This document shows, one piece after another, positions 9,714-19,698 of a DNA stretch of 64,000 nucleotides. Both the position numbers and the translations under genes were made by a program. The notes below the pieces were generated by a model, which saw only the letters and a list, made by a program, of their open reading frames with translations, had not been told where the DNA came from and did no database searches. Within the stretch, counting starts at the first letter, position 1. Each line of letters opens with the position of its first letter. The stretch comes from Curvibacter sp. Lineage in GTDB: Bacteria > Pseudomonadota > Gammaproteobacteria > Burkholderiales > Burkholderiaceae_C. The DNA lies in assembly GCA_004293725.1 (NCBI GenBank), contig REAW01000010.1, positions 62,001 through 126,000 of the forward strand. The letters run 5' to 3'.

Positions 9714-10460
9714 GTGAGTGTACGTTTGCGTCGCGTGGTAGTGGCTTTTGCGGCTGTCGCTGCGGTGGCGGTGGCTGTTTCGCTAGGGCGGTGGCAACTC
9801 GACCGTGCAGCGCAAAAAGAAGCATTGACCCAAGCTATCCAGACCCAGGGTAGCAAGTCTGCGCTGGTCGCCGACGACATACTGCAGTCGACCCAGCCTG
9901 ATGCGCTGATACACCGCAGCGTGCACCTAAAAGGGCGCTGGTTGGCAGAGAAAACGGTCTACCTCGAGAACCGCCAAATGCTAGGCCGGGTAGGGTTCTT
10001 TGTATTCACACCATTTCAGCTCGCAGACCACCAGACGGTCGTGATGGTGCAGCGTGGCTGGGCGCCGCGTAGTTTTGAGAACAGAACCGCCTTGCCCGCA
10101 GTGCAAACGCCCTCGGAACTGGTGGTGGTGGAGGGGCGTATGTCCCCGCCCCCATCTAAGCTTTACGAGCCTGGGTCTTCGTCTGTTAGTGCAATCCGGC
10201 AAAATCTCGACTTGGCTCAGTTCCAGTTGGAATTGGGTTTGCCGCTTTTACAAGACCTGAGCGTGGTGCAGATAGGTGCAGCGAGTGAGGGATTGTTGCG
10301 AGAGTGGCCACAAATCAACCTCGGCATTGACAAACATTTCGGTTACGCGGCGCAATGGTTTGCGCTGGCAGTCTTGATCGTGTTCTTGTTTGCCTGGTTT
10401 CAGCTCCGTCCGCTTTTTTTTGTTTCCAAGGATTCCCATGTCTCGCGCCAACCCGAATGA
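9714..10460 (+). CDS. SURF1-family protein
   Basis: GTG start; LGRWQLDRAAQKEAL, NRQMLGRVGFFVFTPF, VMVQRGWAPR. Confidence 0.92.
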   Translation: MSVRLRRVVVAFAAVAAVAVAVSLGRWQLDRAAQKEALTQAIQTQGSKSALVADDILQSTQPDALIHRSVHLKGRWLAEKTVYLENRQMLGRVGFFVFTPFQLADHQTVVMVQRGWAPRSFENRTALPAVQTPSELVVVEGRMSPPPSKLYEPGSSSVSAIRQNLDLAQFQLELGLPLLQDLSVVQIGAASEGLLREWPQINLGIDKHFGYAAQWFALAVLIVFLFAWFQLRPLFFVSKDSHVSRQPE

Positions 10461-11124
10461 CGATCATCCCCTGGGCTTGACGGTGCATTCCATGCCCGTC
10501 CCTGAACAGGGTTTGGCAGAAGGAGGCCGTACGCGTGGAGGGCGATGGAAGATGTTGCTCGTCCTGCTCGTCTGTGCCGCACCGGTCATTGCCTCGTACT
10601 TTACCTATTACGTGGTACGCCCTGAAGGGAGGCGCAACTTTGGGACGCTGATTGACCCGCAACGCCCTTTGCCCGATGTAGTGGGCACGGCGCTGGACGG
10701 AACCGCTGTGAATCTGCGCAGTCTCAAAGGCCAATGGTTGTTTGTGAGCGTTGCAGGGGCAAGCTGCGATGCAGAATGTGCGCAGCGGCTCTACCAGCAG
10801 CGCCAGTTGCGCGAGGGCTTGGGCAAAGAGAAAGACCGTTTGGACTGGGTCTGGCTCATCAATGATGCAGAGCCGGTTGCCGATGCCCTTTTGCCGGCAC
10901 TCAAAGGCGCAACTGTCCTGCGCGTGCCTGAGGCCGCGCTGTCGTCGTGGTTGGTGCCCCAAGAAGGTGCTTCCTTGCGTGACCACTTGTATGTGGTGGA
11001 CCCTATAGGAAACCTGATGTTGCGATTTCCGCCCCATTTGGATTCCGAGAGCGCGCTCAAGGCCAAGCGTGATCTGGACCGTCTGATGCGAGCGGCCGCC
11101 TTCTGGGATACGGCAGGCCGTTAA
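10438..11124 (+). CDS. membrane-anchored thioredoxin-fold/SCO-like protein of the cox locus
   Basis: One TM, then thioredoxin-like region LRSLKGQWLFVSVAGASCDAECAQRLYQQRQLREGLGK. Confidence 0.75.
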   Translation: MSRANPNDDHPLGLTVHSMPVPEQGLAEGGRTRGGRWKMLLVLLVCAAPVIASYFTYYVVRPEGRRNFGTLIDPQRPLPDVVGTALDGTAVNLRSLKGQWLFVSVAGASCDAECAQRLYQQRQLREGLGKEKDRLDWVWLINDAEPVADALLPALKGATVLRVPEAALSSWLVPQEGASLRDHLYVVDPIGNLMLRFPPHLDSESALKAKRDLDRLMRAAAFWDTAGR

Positions 11125-11143
11125 GGCGAGGGCACTCCACACC

Positions 11144-12262
11144 ATGTCTACTGACTTGTATGACTTGTCTCCACTGTTGCAGCTGCTTTTGGTAGGCCTG
11201 CTGCTGGCCGCCGTGCCTGTGCTGTGGGTGTTGTTGCGCAATCGGCGCACCAGCCCCATGGGCCGCTACCAGACACTCACCGTGGTGACCCTTTTTTTGA
11301 CTTTTGACCTGGTCCTTTTTGGCGCATTCACACGGCTCACCGACAGTGGTCTGGGTTGCCCGGATTGGCCCGGCTGCTATGGCAGCGCTAGCCCATTGGG
11401 GGCTAAAGAGGAGATTGCGATGGCACAGGCCGCCATGCCCACTGGCCCTGTCACCCATAGCAAGGCTTGGATCGAAATGGTGCACCGCTACCTCGCTACG
11501 GGGGTGGGCGGTTTGATTTTGTTGCTGGCCGTGTCCGCTTGGCTTGGCAGCAAGGGGATCTTGCAGCACTTGCGTGTGAACCCGTGGTTACCCACGTTCA
11601 CGTTGCTTTGGGTATGTGTGCAAGGTGCCTTTGGAGCGCTTACGGTGACGATGAAGTTGTTTCCGGCGATTGTGAGTCTGCACCTTCTGGGGGCGTATTT
11701 GTTGCTGGCGCTCCTTACCGTGCAGGTGGTCCGCAATGGGGGAGTCGGTGCTAACGCACCCCGCTGGGTGACGCCGTGGGCTGCGGCGGCCCTGGCGATG
11801 TTGGTGGTGCAGGCCGCATCTGGTGCCTGGGTCAGTACCAATTACGCAGTATTGGTCTGTACAGAGTTTCCCATGTGCCAGGGCAGCTGGTGGCCCGCCA
11901 TGGATTTTGCCGGTGCGCTGGAACTCTGGCGTCCTCTTGGGGCAAGTCAGGATGGTGGGCATATCAGCTTCCAGGCGCTCACTGCCATTCACTTTACCCA
12001 TCGATTGTTGGCGTTGGTTACCGTAGCATTGCTGGCGATACTCGCTTGGCGTCTTCGGAGGCTGCCGCAATTGCACCTGGCGGCGCGGTGGTTGGGTGGT
12101 TTGCTGCTGCTGCAGGTTGTAACCGGCCTGAGCAATGTGGTGCTCGACTGGCCCCTGTTTGCGGCCGTCTTGCATACAGGCGGTGCGGGGGCTTTGCTGG
12201 TGACTCTGGTGTGGATTTTGGCGATGGCGGGCAAGCCCCCTTCAAACGGAAGAATGGAATGA
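11144..12262 (+). CDS. ctaA: heme A synthase (COX15/CtaA)
   Basis: [19 protein letters not shown]; multi-[19 protein letters not shown]. Confidence 0.95.
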   Translation: MSTDLYDLSPLLQLLLVGLLLAAVPVLWVLLRNRRTSPMGRYQTLTVVTLFLTFDLVLFGAFTRLTDSGLGCPDWPGCYGSASPLGAKEEIAMAQAAMPTGPVTHSKAWIEMVHRYLATGVGGLILLLAVSAWLGSKGILQHLRVNPWLPTFTLLWVCVQGAFGALTVTMKLFPAIVSLHLLGAYLLLALLTVQVVRNGGVGANAPRWVTPWAAAALAMLVVQAASGAWVSTNYAVLVCTEFPMCQGSWWPAMDFAGALELWRPLGASQDGGHISFQALTAIHFTHRLLALVTVALLAILAWRLRRLPQLHLAARWLGGLLLLQVVTGLSNVVLDWPLFAAVLHTGGAGALLVTLVWILAMAGKPPSNGRME

Positions 12263-13155
12263 CTTCGAACGCTTCTATGGCCAGCCCTTCGGTGTTGCGC
12301 CAATTTCATGCGCTGACCAAGCCCCGGGTGATTCAGCTCATCGTCTTCTGTGCCCTTATCGGAATGGTTTTGGCGGTGCCCGGTGTACCCACCTTTGCGC
12401 AAATCGGATTGGCTGCCATTGCGTGCGCCGGTATCTACTTGGTAGCGGGGGCCGCCGCAGCCTTTAACTGCATTGTCGAAAAAGGCATCGACGCCAAAAT
12501 GAAGCGTACCGCATGGCGCCCCACAGCGCGTGGGGAACTCAGCGATACCCAAACCCTGATCTTCTCGGCCGTTTTGTGCGCCGTCGGTTCTGCCATTTTG
12601 TTTGTCTGGGTCAACCCACTGACCATGTGGCTGACCTTTGCCACCTTTGTGGGTTATGCGGTTGTTTACACCGTGATCCTCAAACCCCTCACGCCACAAA
12701 ACATCGTCATTGGAGGCGCGTCCGGGGCCATGCCACCGGTGCTCGGATGGGCCGCCATGACGGGTGATGTGGGCCCTGAGGCACTGATCCTGTTTCTCAT
12801 CATCTTTCTTTGGACGCCGCCGCATTTTTGGGCGCTGGCCCTGTACCGGGTGGAAGACTACCGCAAGTCCGGCCTGCCAATGTTGCCCGTCACCCATGGC
12901 AGTGAATTCACGCGGCTGCAAATATTGCTCTACACCATCGTGTTGGCGGCAGCGTGTGTGTTCCCGTTTATCTACGGCATGAGTTCCTGGCTGTACCTGG
13001 CTGTGGCTCTGGGCCTGAGTGCAGGTTTTTGTTGGTATGCCGTGCGCTTGCTGCGCAACTATTCGGACGATCTGGCACGCGCCACCTTCCGCTTCTCCCT
13101 CATCCATCTCAGCGTGCTGTTTGCTGCGCTGTTGGTAGACCATTATCTTTTGTGA
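12259..13155 (+). CDS. ctaB: protoheme IX farnesyltransferase
   Basis: [48 protein letters not shown]. Confidence 0.96.
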   Translation: MTSNASMASPSVLRQFHALTKPRVIQLIVFCALIGMVLAVPGVPTFAQIGLAAIACAGIYLVAGAAAAFNCIVEKGIDAKMKRTAWRPTARGELSDTQTLIFSAVLCAVGSAILFVWVNPLTMWLTFATFVGYAVVYTVILKPLTPQNIVIGGASGAMPPVLGWAAMTGDVGPEALILFLIIFLWTPPHFWALALYRVEDYRKSGLPMLPVTHGSEFTRLQILLYTIVLAAACVFPFIYGMSSWLYLAVALGLSAGFCWYAVRLLRNYSDDLARATFRFSLIHLSVLFAALLVDHYLL

Positions 13156-13163
13156 GCTCCGCC

Positions 13164-13775
13164 ATGAATAAACGATTCGCTATGAAAATAATAGCTATTA
13201 GCGCAATATCCATAGGCGCTATGGCTGGTTTGGCTGCGTGTTCAGAGCAGAAGCCTTCTTTCGCCTCGGTGGACATCACCGGAGCCAACTACGCCAAAGA
13301 CTTTGAGCTGACCGACCACAACGGGCAGGTACGGCGGCTGCCCGACTTCAAGGGCAAAGTCGTGGTCATGTTCTTCGGTTTTACGCAGTGTCCCGATGTG
13401 TGCCCCACATCCATGGCCGAATTGGCCGAGATCAAGCAGATGCTGGGCAAAGATGGTGATCGCTTGCAGGGCCTGTTTGTGACTGTGGACCCGGAGCGGG
13501 ATACCCCCGAGGTACTCAAGGCCTACATGGCAAATTTTGACCCGAGTTTCCTCGCGCTCACCACCACCCCCGAGAAACTGGCCATTCTTGCCAAGGACTA
13601 CAAGGTGTACTACAAGAAGGTGCCCGGCAAGACTCCTACCAGTTACACCATGGACCATTCGGCGGGAAGTTACATCTACGACCCGCAAGGCAATCTGCGC
13701 TTGTTCACCCGCTACGGCAGTGGTGCCAAAGTGTTGGCTTCGGACATCGCCCAACTGCTCAAAAGCAGTTCTTGA
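13164..13775 (+). CDS. SCO1/SenC-family copper chaperone, lipoprotein
   Basis: FGFTQCPDVCPTSM CxxxC motif; lipobox LAAC. Confidence 0.94.
   Translation: MNKRFAMKIIAISAISIGAMAGLAACSEQKPSFASVDITGANYAKDFELTDHNGQVRRLPDFKGKVVVMFFGFTQCPDVCPTSMAELAEIKQMLGKDGDRLQGLFVTVDPERDTPEVLKAYMANFDPSFLALTTTPEKLAILAKDYKVYYKKVPGKTPTSYTMDHSAGSYIYDPQGNLRLFTRYGSGAKVLASDIAQLLKSSS
13179..13232 (+). repeat. dispersed ~55-bp repeat, copy R1 (encodes the SCO signal peptide)
   Basis: GCTATGAAAATAATAGCTATTAGCGCAATATCCATAGGCGCTATGGCTGG; ungapped alignment to the other copies. Confidence 0.72.
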
Positions 13776-13817
13776 GCGTTGCGGCGGCCCCGCGGGGCCT
13801 ACCTCCCGCCCCTGGGT

Positions 13818-14807
13818 TTAGTCGATCTTGATGCCTTGATTGGTGATGATGCCGCCCAGCAACTGGGTGTCGGATTTCACACGCAGGCGCAGGCCTTCGG
13901 CGGTGGTTCCTACTACCGTCCAGCCTTGCTGAAACAGTCTTTGCCGCATGTCGGGGCTGCGCGCAATCTCGCTGAACAGCGTGGCCAGTTTGGCTGCAGC
14001 AGTCGGTGGCAAGCTGTTGGGGGCGGCTACCGCGTTCCAGATCTCCAGGTTGAAATTCTTCACCCCGGCTTCTGACAGGCTGGGAATCTCAGGCGCCAGC
14101 GGGCTGCGCACGCTGGCGGTCACACCAATCGCTTTGAGCTTGCCGGCTTTGATTTGGGCGTTGGCCAGTGCCGGGGGCAGTAGGCTGAGCTGCAGGTCAC
14201 CCGCAATCATGGCCGTGGCGACTTGCGGATAGCCAGGGTACGGAACATGCACCGGGGCAATCTTGGCCTGCGACTTGAGCAGTTCCATGCCCAAATGGCC
14301 CACGGTACCCATACCGGGCGTGCCGTAGTTCCAACGGTCCCCCGCAGTGCGCGCGGCCTGCAAAAATGCGGCAGCATCGCTGCCGGGGCCGTTGGCTGGC
14401 GCGGTCAGCACCAAGGGGGATACGCCCAGCAAACTGATAGGCTGCAAATCCTTCAGGGGGTCATAGCTCAGCTTGGGGTTGAGCATCTTGGCAATGGTCA
14501 TGTTGCCGTTGATCATCAGACCGATGGTGTGGTTGTCTGTGGCTTTGGCCACCGCATCTGCAGCAATATTGCCGGCCGCGCCCACTTTGTTCTCCACAAT
14601 CACCGGCTGCCCCAGCGCTTTGGACAGTGGCTCGGCAAATGCCCGTGCGGTCAGGTCCGGCGAGGAGCCCCCAGGAAAGCCTACGATGATGCGAAGCGGC
14701 TTGCTGGGCCAGGCCGCAGCCTCCGGTGTTTTTTGAGCCATTGCGCCTGTGGATACTGCGAAAGTAGCTATAAAAAGTGTAGCAAAAGTAATGCTGCGTC
14801 GTTGCAT
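13818..14807 (-). CDS. Bug-family tripartite tricarboxylate transporter substrate-binding protein
   Basis: WPSKPLRIIVGFPGGSSPDLTARAFAEPLSKALGQPVIVENKVGAAGNIAADAVAKA. Confidence 0.93.
   Translation of the reverse strand: MQRRSITFATLFIATFAVSTGAMAQKTPEAAAWPSKPLRIIVGFPGGSSPDLTARAFAEPLSKALGQPVIVENKVGAAGNIAADAVAKATDNHTIGLMINGNMTIAKMLNPKLSYDPLKDLQPISLLGVSPLVLTAPANGPGSDAAAFLQAARTAGDRWNYGTPGMGTVGHLGMELLKSQAKIAPVHVPYPGYPQVATAMIAGDLQLSLLPPALANAQIKAGKLKAIGVTASVRSPLAPEIPSLSEAGVKNFNLEIWNAVAAPNSLPPTAAAKLATLFSEIARSPDMRQRLFQQGWTVVGTTAEGLRLRVKSDTQLLGGIITNQGIKID
14731..14786 (-). repeat. dispersed ~55-bp repeat, copy R2 (encodes the Bug signal peptide)
   Basis: Reverse strand: TTTGCTACACTTTTTATAGCTACTTTCGCAGTATCCACAGGCGCAATGGCTCA. 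Confidence 0.62.
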
Positions 14808-14902
14808 GGTGAAGTGTCTCCAGAATAGAAAATGCCCCTGCTGCGGAGGCTGGCAGGGGCATTGTCGCGCAAGCGCAGAAGCGCTCGGCATGGGGTTGTT
14901 AC

Positions 14903-15844
14903 TCAGGCGTAAGCGGCCAGGGTCGTCTTCATTTTTTTCATGGCCGCCACCTCGATTTGGCGGATGCGCTCGGCGCTCACGCCGTACTCGGCTGCCAGGT
15001 CGTGCAGGGTCATACCACCGCTGTTGTCATCGTTGACCTTGAGCCAGCGCTCTTCCACAATGCGGCGGCTGCGGTCGTCCAGACTGGCCAGTGCGGTGGC
15101 AATGCCATCGGTGGCGAGCACGTCGCGCTGGCGCGCTTCAATCATGGCGACGGGCTCGTGGTTGGTGTCGGTCAGGTAGGCGATGGGGCCAAAGGCATCT
15201 TCGCCGTCGTCAGAGGGGCTTGGGTCCAGCAGCACGTCACCGCCGGAGAGGCGGGTTTCCATCTCCAGCACTTCTTCCGGCTTCACATTCAGCTCGCGTG
15301 CCATGGCGTTCACCTGCGCTGGATTCAGCGTGTCGCGGTGGGTGTCCAGATCGGCGGCGGCGTTTTCACCTTTGAACCGCTGCTTCATGGAGCGCAGGTT
15401 GAAAAACAGTTTGCGCTGTGCCTTGGTGGTGGCCACCTTGACCATGCGCCAGTTCTTCAGGATGTATTCATGGATTTCTGCCTTGATCCAGTGCAGCGCA
15501 TAGCTCACCAAGCGCACACCCTGGTCGGGGTCAAAACGCTTCACGGCCTTCATGAGCCCCACATTGCCTTCCTGGATCAGGTCGCCATGCGGCAGGCCAT
15601 AACCCAAGTATTGGCGAGCGACTGACACTACCAAGCGCAAGTGAGAGAGTACTAACTTCCCCGCAGCTTCAAGGTCATTATCGTTTTTGAACTTGCGGGC
15701 AAACTCCTGCTCTTCTTCCAAGGTGAGCATGGGCAGGCGGTTGGCGGCAGAAATGTAGGCATCCAGATTCCCCAGTGGCGGCACCAGCGACCACGGATTG
15801 GCCGGGGCCAAGGCAGTTTGGGGCATAGCAAGCAGTGTGGACAT
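14903..15844 (-). CDS. rpoH: RNA polymerase heat-shock sigma factor RpoH (sigma-32)
   Basis: NLVLSHLRLVV-type region 2, GYGLPHGDLIQEGNVGLMKAVKRFDP, RpoH box QRKLFFNLR. Confidence 0.97.
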   Translation of the reverse strand: MSTLLAMPQTALAPANPWSLVPPLGNLDAYISAANRLPMLTLEEEQEFARKFKNDNDLEAAGKLVLSHLRLVVSVARQYLGYGLPHGDLIQEGNVGLMKAVKRFDPDQGVRLVSYALHWIKAEIHEYILKNWRMVKVATTKAQRKLFFNLRSMKQRFKGENAAADLDTHRDTLNPAQVNAMARELNVKPEEVLEMETRLSGGDVLLDPSPSDDGEDAFGPIAYLTDTNHEPVAMIEARQRDVLATDGIATALASLDDRSRRIVEERWLKVNDDNSGGMTLHDLAAEYGVSAERIRQIEVAAMKKMKTTLAAYA

Positions 15845-15873
15845 AGAGAACCTCCTTGTGTTCAAACTCAATA

Positions 15874-15900
15874 TTAGCACTCGTGGGAGTCGAGTGCTAA
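15874..15900. promoter_or_regulatory. CIRCE element (HrcA operator) upstream of rpoH
   Basis: TTAGCACTC-N9-GAGTGCTAA, exact match to the canonical CIRCE inverted repeat; 30 bp upstream of the proposed rpoH start. Confidence 0.95.
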
Positions 15901-15973
15901 AAGAAAGTTCAATACCCCCTAATTGACGTCGGTGACTGTTGTGGGGATTTGCCCACCCTGTACTTTGGGTGAT

Positions 15974-15998
15974 GAAAAAAGGGGCCGAAGCCCCTTTG
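15974..15998 (-). terminator. Hairpin terminator downstream of the acyl-CoA synthetase
   Basis: AAAAAAGGGGC CGAA GCCCCTTTG. Confidence 0.7.
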
Positions 15999-16022
15999 TG
16001 TGTGCAAGGCAGGCGTGGGGTC

Positions 16023-17702
16023 TTAGACCCACTGCACCTTGCCTTTGCCTGCGTACCAGTTTTCCAGCTGTGGTTCTACGGCCGCTTCAATTCGGTTGCG
16101 GCGAATTTTCATGGTCGGGGTCAGGAATCCGTTCTCAATCGACCAAGGCTGGGGGGCAATCACCAGCATTTGCAACTTCTCGTAGTCCGGCAGTTCGGCG
16201 TTCACGTCCTTGAGGAGTTGGGTCAGTTCCGCAGTGATCTGCTCCTTGACGCCTGGATTGTTGACAGTGGGGCGTACCGTTTCAGCCAGCACCACCATGG
16301 CATACGCAGAAGGCTGGCCCACGCCCGACACCATGCTCAGCTCGATCAGTGGGCAGGCATTGATGCGGTTCTCGATGGGCGCAGGCGCCACATACTTGCC
16401 TTTGGACGTCTTGAACAACTCCTTGACCCGGCCCGTGAGCCGCAACAGGCCGTCGGCGCGGCGCTCGCCCTTGTCACCGGTGCGGAAAAATCCGTCTTCG
16501 GTAAACACCTCGGCGTCCAGATCTGGACGCTTGTAGTAGCCCACAAACTGGCCCGGCGACTTGATCAGCACTTCGCCCTCTTCGCTGATGCGCACCTGCA
16601 CGCCTTTAAGCGGTACACCCACGCACCCCGGGGCATTTGCCTTGTCGGTGGAGTTGTGGGAGTACGCAAAGTCTTCTGTCATGGCGTAACCTTCAATCAG
16701 GTTAAGCCCCAGGCGGCGGTACCAGGCAATCAACTCAGCAGGAATCGGGGCGGAGCCGCTGCCTGCCAGCAGCGCGTGATCCAGGCCCAAGCCTTTGAGT
16801 ACCTTGCGCCCGACTATCTTGCCCAGAATAGGAATGCTGAGCAAGCGACTCAGTTTCTTAGGCGGCATTTTGGTAAACACACCCTGCTGAAACTTGAGCC
16901 AAAGCCGGGGCACAGAAATGAAAGTGGTGGGCTTGGCCCGGTTCAAGTCTTGGATAAATGTATCCAGCGATTCGGCAAAAAATACATGGGTCTTTCCATG
17001 GATCAGCGAAGCGCTTTCCACCCACGCGCGCTCAAATACGTGGGCCAGCGGCAAATACGACAAAATTCGATTGTCGATATTCGATCCTATGCGCGCCTGG
17101 GTGTCGTCACTGATACCCTCAGCCGCTGCGGTGATGCGTTCAAAACTATGCATCACGCCTTTGGGCTGGCCTGTAGATCCAGAGGTGTACATCAAGATGC
17201 CAATGTCTTTTCCATCGCGTGCAACCTTGCCTTTGAGCGGTTGGGTGCGAGCTACCACGGCGTCCCAGCTCTCATAGCTGTTTTTCGGCGCGAGGGGAAA
17301 GGCGATGCGGGGCAGGTCCGCCGGAATGCCGGGCAGTTGCTGGTCAAAGGTGTCGAGCTTGCCAACAAACAGCAAACTGGCCTCACTGTGTTCCAGCACG
17401 TAACGCACTGTGTCTGCTGTTTCGGTGGGGAAGATGGCCACCGTAGTGCCGCCTGCCATCCAGATGGCCAGTTCCGCCATGATGAAGTGGGCGCAATTTT
17501 TGGACAGGATGGCAATACGAGCGCCGGGTGCGAAGTTCTGTGCCTTGAGGTGCGCAGCCATGCGGCGCGACTCGTCCATCACTTGGCGCCAGGTGTAGTC
17601 CTTGACCTGCCCACCGCCAATAGGCTGGGTCAGGTAGACCTGATCGGCCAACTGGGTTTCGTGGTCATAGACGTAGTCAAGGATGAGTTTTGCTTTGGGC
17701 AT
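16023..17702 (-). CDS. AMP-dependent long-chain acyl-CoA synthetase
   Basis: MYTSGSTGQPKGVMHS, GYAMTEDFAYSHNS, FFRTGDKGERRADGLLRLTGRVKELFKTSKGKYVAP. Confidence 0.93.
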   Translation of the reverse strand: MPKAKLILDYVYDHETQLADQVYLTQPIGGGQVKDYTWRQVMDESRRMAAHLKAQNFAPGARIAILSKNCAHFIMAELAIWMAGGTTVAIFPTETADTVRYVLEHSEASLLFVGKLDTFDQQLPGIPADLPRIAFPLAPKNSYESWDAVVARTQPLKGKVARDGKDIGILMYTSGSTGQPKGVMHSFERITAAAEGISDDTQARIGSNIDNRILSYLPLAHVFERAWVESASLIHGKTHVFFAESLDTFIQDLNRAKPTTFISVPRLWLKFQQGVFTKMPPKKLSRLLSIPILGKIVGRKVLKGLGLDHALLAGSGSAPIPAELIAWYRRLGLNLIEGYAMTEDFAYSHNSTDKANAPGCVGVPLKGVQVRISEEGEVLIKSPGQFVGYYKRPDLDAEVFTEDGFFRTGDKGERRADGLLRLTGRVKELFKTSKGKYVAPAPIENRINACPLIELSMVSGVGQPSAYAMVVLAETVRPTVNNPGVKEQITAELTQLLKDVNAELPDYEKLQMLVIAPQPWSIENGFLTPTMKIRRNRIEAAVEPQLENWYAGKGKVQWV

Positions 17703-17931
17703 GGATTTGTCTCCAGTTTTAAAAATGTTTCCAACATTGTCTGGTGAATTGGCGGCAGTAGAGCGCTTTGCGTGACTATTTCCATGCAAAAAAGCGGTTT
17801 TACAGTATTTACCCTAGGTGTGTGCGCCGCAAAAGTTGGCATTTTTTGTCCTCCAGAGGTCCTCTCCAGTGCTTTCGGTGCCCGGAGTACTCCATTAGCA
17901 TGAGACCATCTTTCATTCTGCTGCCCTCGCT

Positions 17932-18498
17932 ATGCCAAACGCCTCATCCCCCAAATCCGCCCTTATCGTCATCGACGTGCAAGAGTCCTTCGCCCAGATG
18001 CCGTTTTGGCCACAGGGACTCCATGCGCCGTTTCAGCAAGCGCTTTTGAAGCTTGACGCCGGAGCCCGCGCCGCCAGTGTGCCGGTTGTGCACATCTTTC
18101 ATGTGGGGCAGGGCGGGCCGTTTCGGGAGGATTCAGGGTTTGTCAAACCCCTGGCCTGGTTACCCGGAGACCCTGCAGTGCGTTTTGACAAACACACGCA
18201 CAACGCCTTTACCGACACCGGCCTGGACCTGTGGCTGCGCCGCCAAGGCGTGACCAAGCTCCTAATCAGTGGCATCCGCACCGAGCAGTGCTGCGAAACC
18301 ACCGCCCGTGTGGGCTCCGACCTGGGTTATGACGTGGACTTTGTCTCCGAAGCCACGCTTACCTTCCCCATGACACACGCTGGCAGCGGCCGCACTTTCA
18401 GCGCCGAAGAAATCACTACGCGCACAGAGCTGGTCCTGGCAGACCGCTTTGCGCGCATCGTCGATGTAGACACCTGCCTTGCCGGTCTGGCCGCATAA
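17932..18498 (+). CDS. isochorismatase-like cysteine hydrolase
   Basis: ALIVIDVQESF; LLISGIRTEQCCETTARVGSDLGYDV. Confidence 0.92.
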   Translation: MPNASSPKSALIVIDVQESFAQMPFWPQGLHAPFQQALLKLDAGARAASVPVVHIFHVGQGGPFREDSGFVKPLAWLPGDPAVRFDKHTHNAFTDTGLDLWLRRQGVTKLLISGIRTEQCCETTARVGSDLGYDVDFVSEATLTFPMTHAGSGRTFSAEEITTRTELVLADRFARIVDVDTCLAGLAA

Positions 18499-18508
18499 GG
18501 AGAGCCTC

Positions 18509-18772
18509 TTGCTGCAACTGCGCCCCAACTGTGAATGCTGCAATGTGGACCTGCCGCCTGCGGCCCTGAACGCCCGCATCTGCTCGTTTGAATGCACGTT
18601 TTGTGCGGACTGCGCCGATGCACACCTGCAGGGCATTTGCCCCAACTGTGGTGGCGAACTGGTACGCCGCCCCGTGCGCCCGGCAAGCAAGCTGCCCAAC
18701 AACCCGCCGTCTGCCGAGCGTGTCTTCAAGCCGCAGGGCTGCAGCAGCACCGCAATGCAGGGTCGTGCATGA
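18509..18772 (+). CDS. DUF1272 domain Cys-rich protein
   Basis: TTG start after AAGGAG; LRPNCECCNVDLPP...CSFECTFCADCADAHLQGICPNCGGELVRRP. Confidence 0.85.
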   Translation: MLQLRPNCECCNVDLPPAALNARICSFECTFCADCADAHLQGICPNCGGELVRRPVRPASKLPNNPPSAERVFKPQGCSSTAMQGRA

Positions 18773-19698
18773 GCGCAGCCCTGCCCATGCGCCCCAAAGA
18801 CATGGCGCTGGCCTTGCTGGTCATCCTGGTCTGGGGCGTCAACTTTGCGGTGATCAAACTTGGCGTAGCAGGCATACCGCCGCTGCTGCTGGGGGCGTTG
18901 CGGTTTATGTTGGCAGCCTTCCCTGCAGTGTTATTCCTCAAGCCGCCCCAAGTGCCGCTGCGCTTGTACCTGGCCTACGGCCTCACCATCTCGGTAGGGC
19001 AATTTGCGTTCTTGTTCAGCGCCATTCATGTGGGCATGCCTACCGGGCTGGCATCGCTGGTGTTGCAGTCGCAATCGTTCTTTACGCTACTGTTGGCAGC
19101 CTGGTGGCTCAAGGAACGCTGGCAGGCCAACCAGATGGCTGGCTTGTTGCTGGCGGCGGTGGGCTTGGTGTTGATTGGCAGTGCCAGCGGTGCGGTGCAA
19201 GGGGTCTCCATGCCGCTGCTGGGCTTTTTGCTCACCATTGCGGCCGCAGTCATGTGGGCTTGCGGCAATATCGTCACCCGCGCAGTAGGTAGCTACGGCC
19301 CCATGAACCAATTGGCCTTCGTGGTCTGGGCCAGTCTGGTGCCACCGCTGCCGTTTCTGGGGCTCTCCCTGTGGCTGGAGGGGCCTGGTGCAATGCTGCA
19401 GGCTCTGCAGCACATGGACCTGGCCGCCGTGGGGGCCATCGCTTACCTGGCCTGGGCCGCCACGCTCTTGGGTTACGGGCTGTGGACGCACCTTATGTCG
19501 CGCTACCCTACCAACCGCGTGGCGCCGTTTACGCTCCTGGTACCCGTCGTCGGCTTGACCACGGGCTGGCTGGTGTTTGGCGAGGCGCTGCGCCCCATCC
19601 ATTTTGCGGGTGCTGCATTGCTCATGGCGGGGCTGCTGGTGAATGTGTTTGGCGCGCCCCTGTTCGCGCGTATCAAGGGTCTGGCATGGAAGACGTGA
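18769..19698 (+). CDS. EamA-family (DMT) transporter
   Basis: Ten-TM pattern; LVWGVNFAVIKLGVAGIPPLLLGALRF. Confidence 0.9.
   Translation: MSAALPMRPKDMALALLVILVWGVNFAVIKLGVAGIPPLLLGALRFMLAAFPAVLFLKPPQVPLRLYLAYGLTISVGQFAFLFSAIHVGMPTGLASLVLQSQSFFTLLLAAWWLKERWQANQMAGLLLAAVGLVLIGSASGAVQGVSMPLLGFLLTIAAAVMWACGNIVTRAVGSYGPMNQLAFVVWASLVPPLPFLGLSLWLEGPGAMLQALQHMDLAAVGAIAYLAWAATLLGYGLWTHLMSRYPTNRVAPFTLLVPVVGLTTGWLVFGEALRPIHFAGAALLMAGLLVNVFGAPLFARIKGLAWKT

Noticed and set aside
11989-13143. 384-aa minus-strand ORF
   Set aside because: Antisense to ctaA/ctaB; no recognisable domain.
15939-17747. 602-aa plus-strand ORF
   Set aside because: Antisense shadow of the acyl-CoA synthetase; no family motif, while the minus-strand frame has clear AMP-binding signatures.
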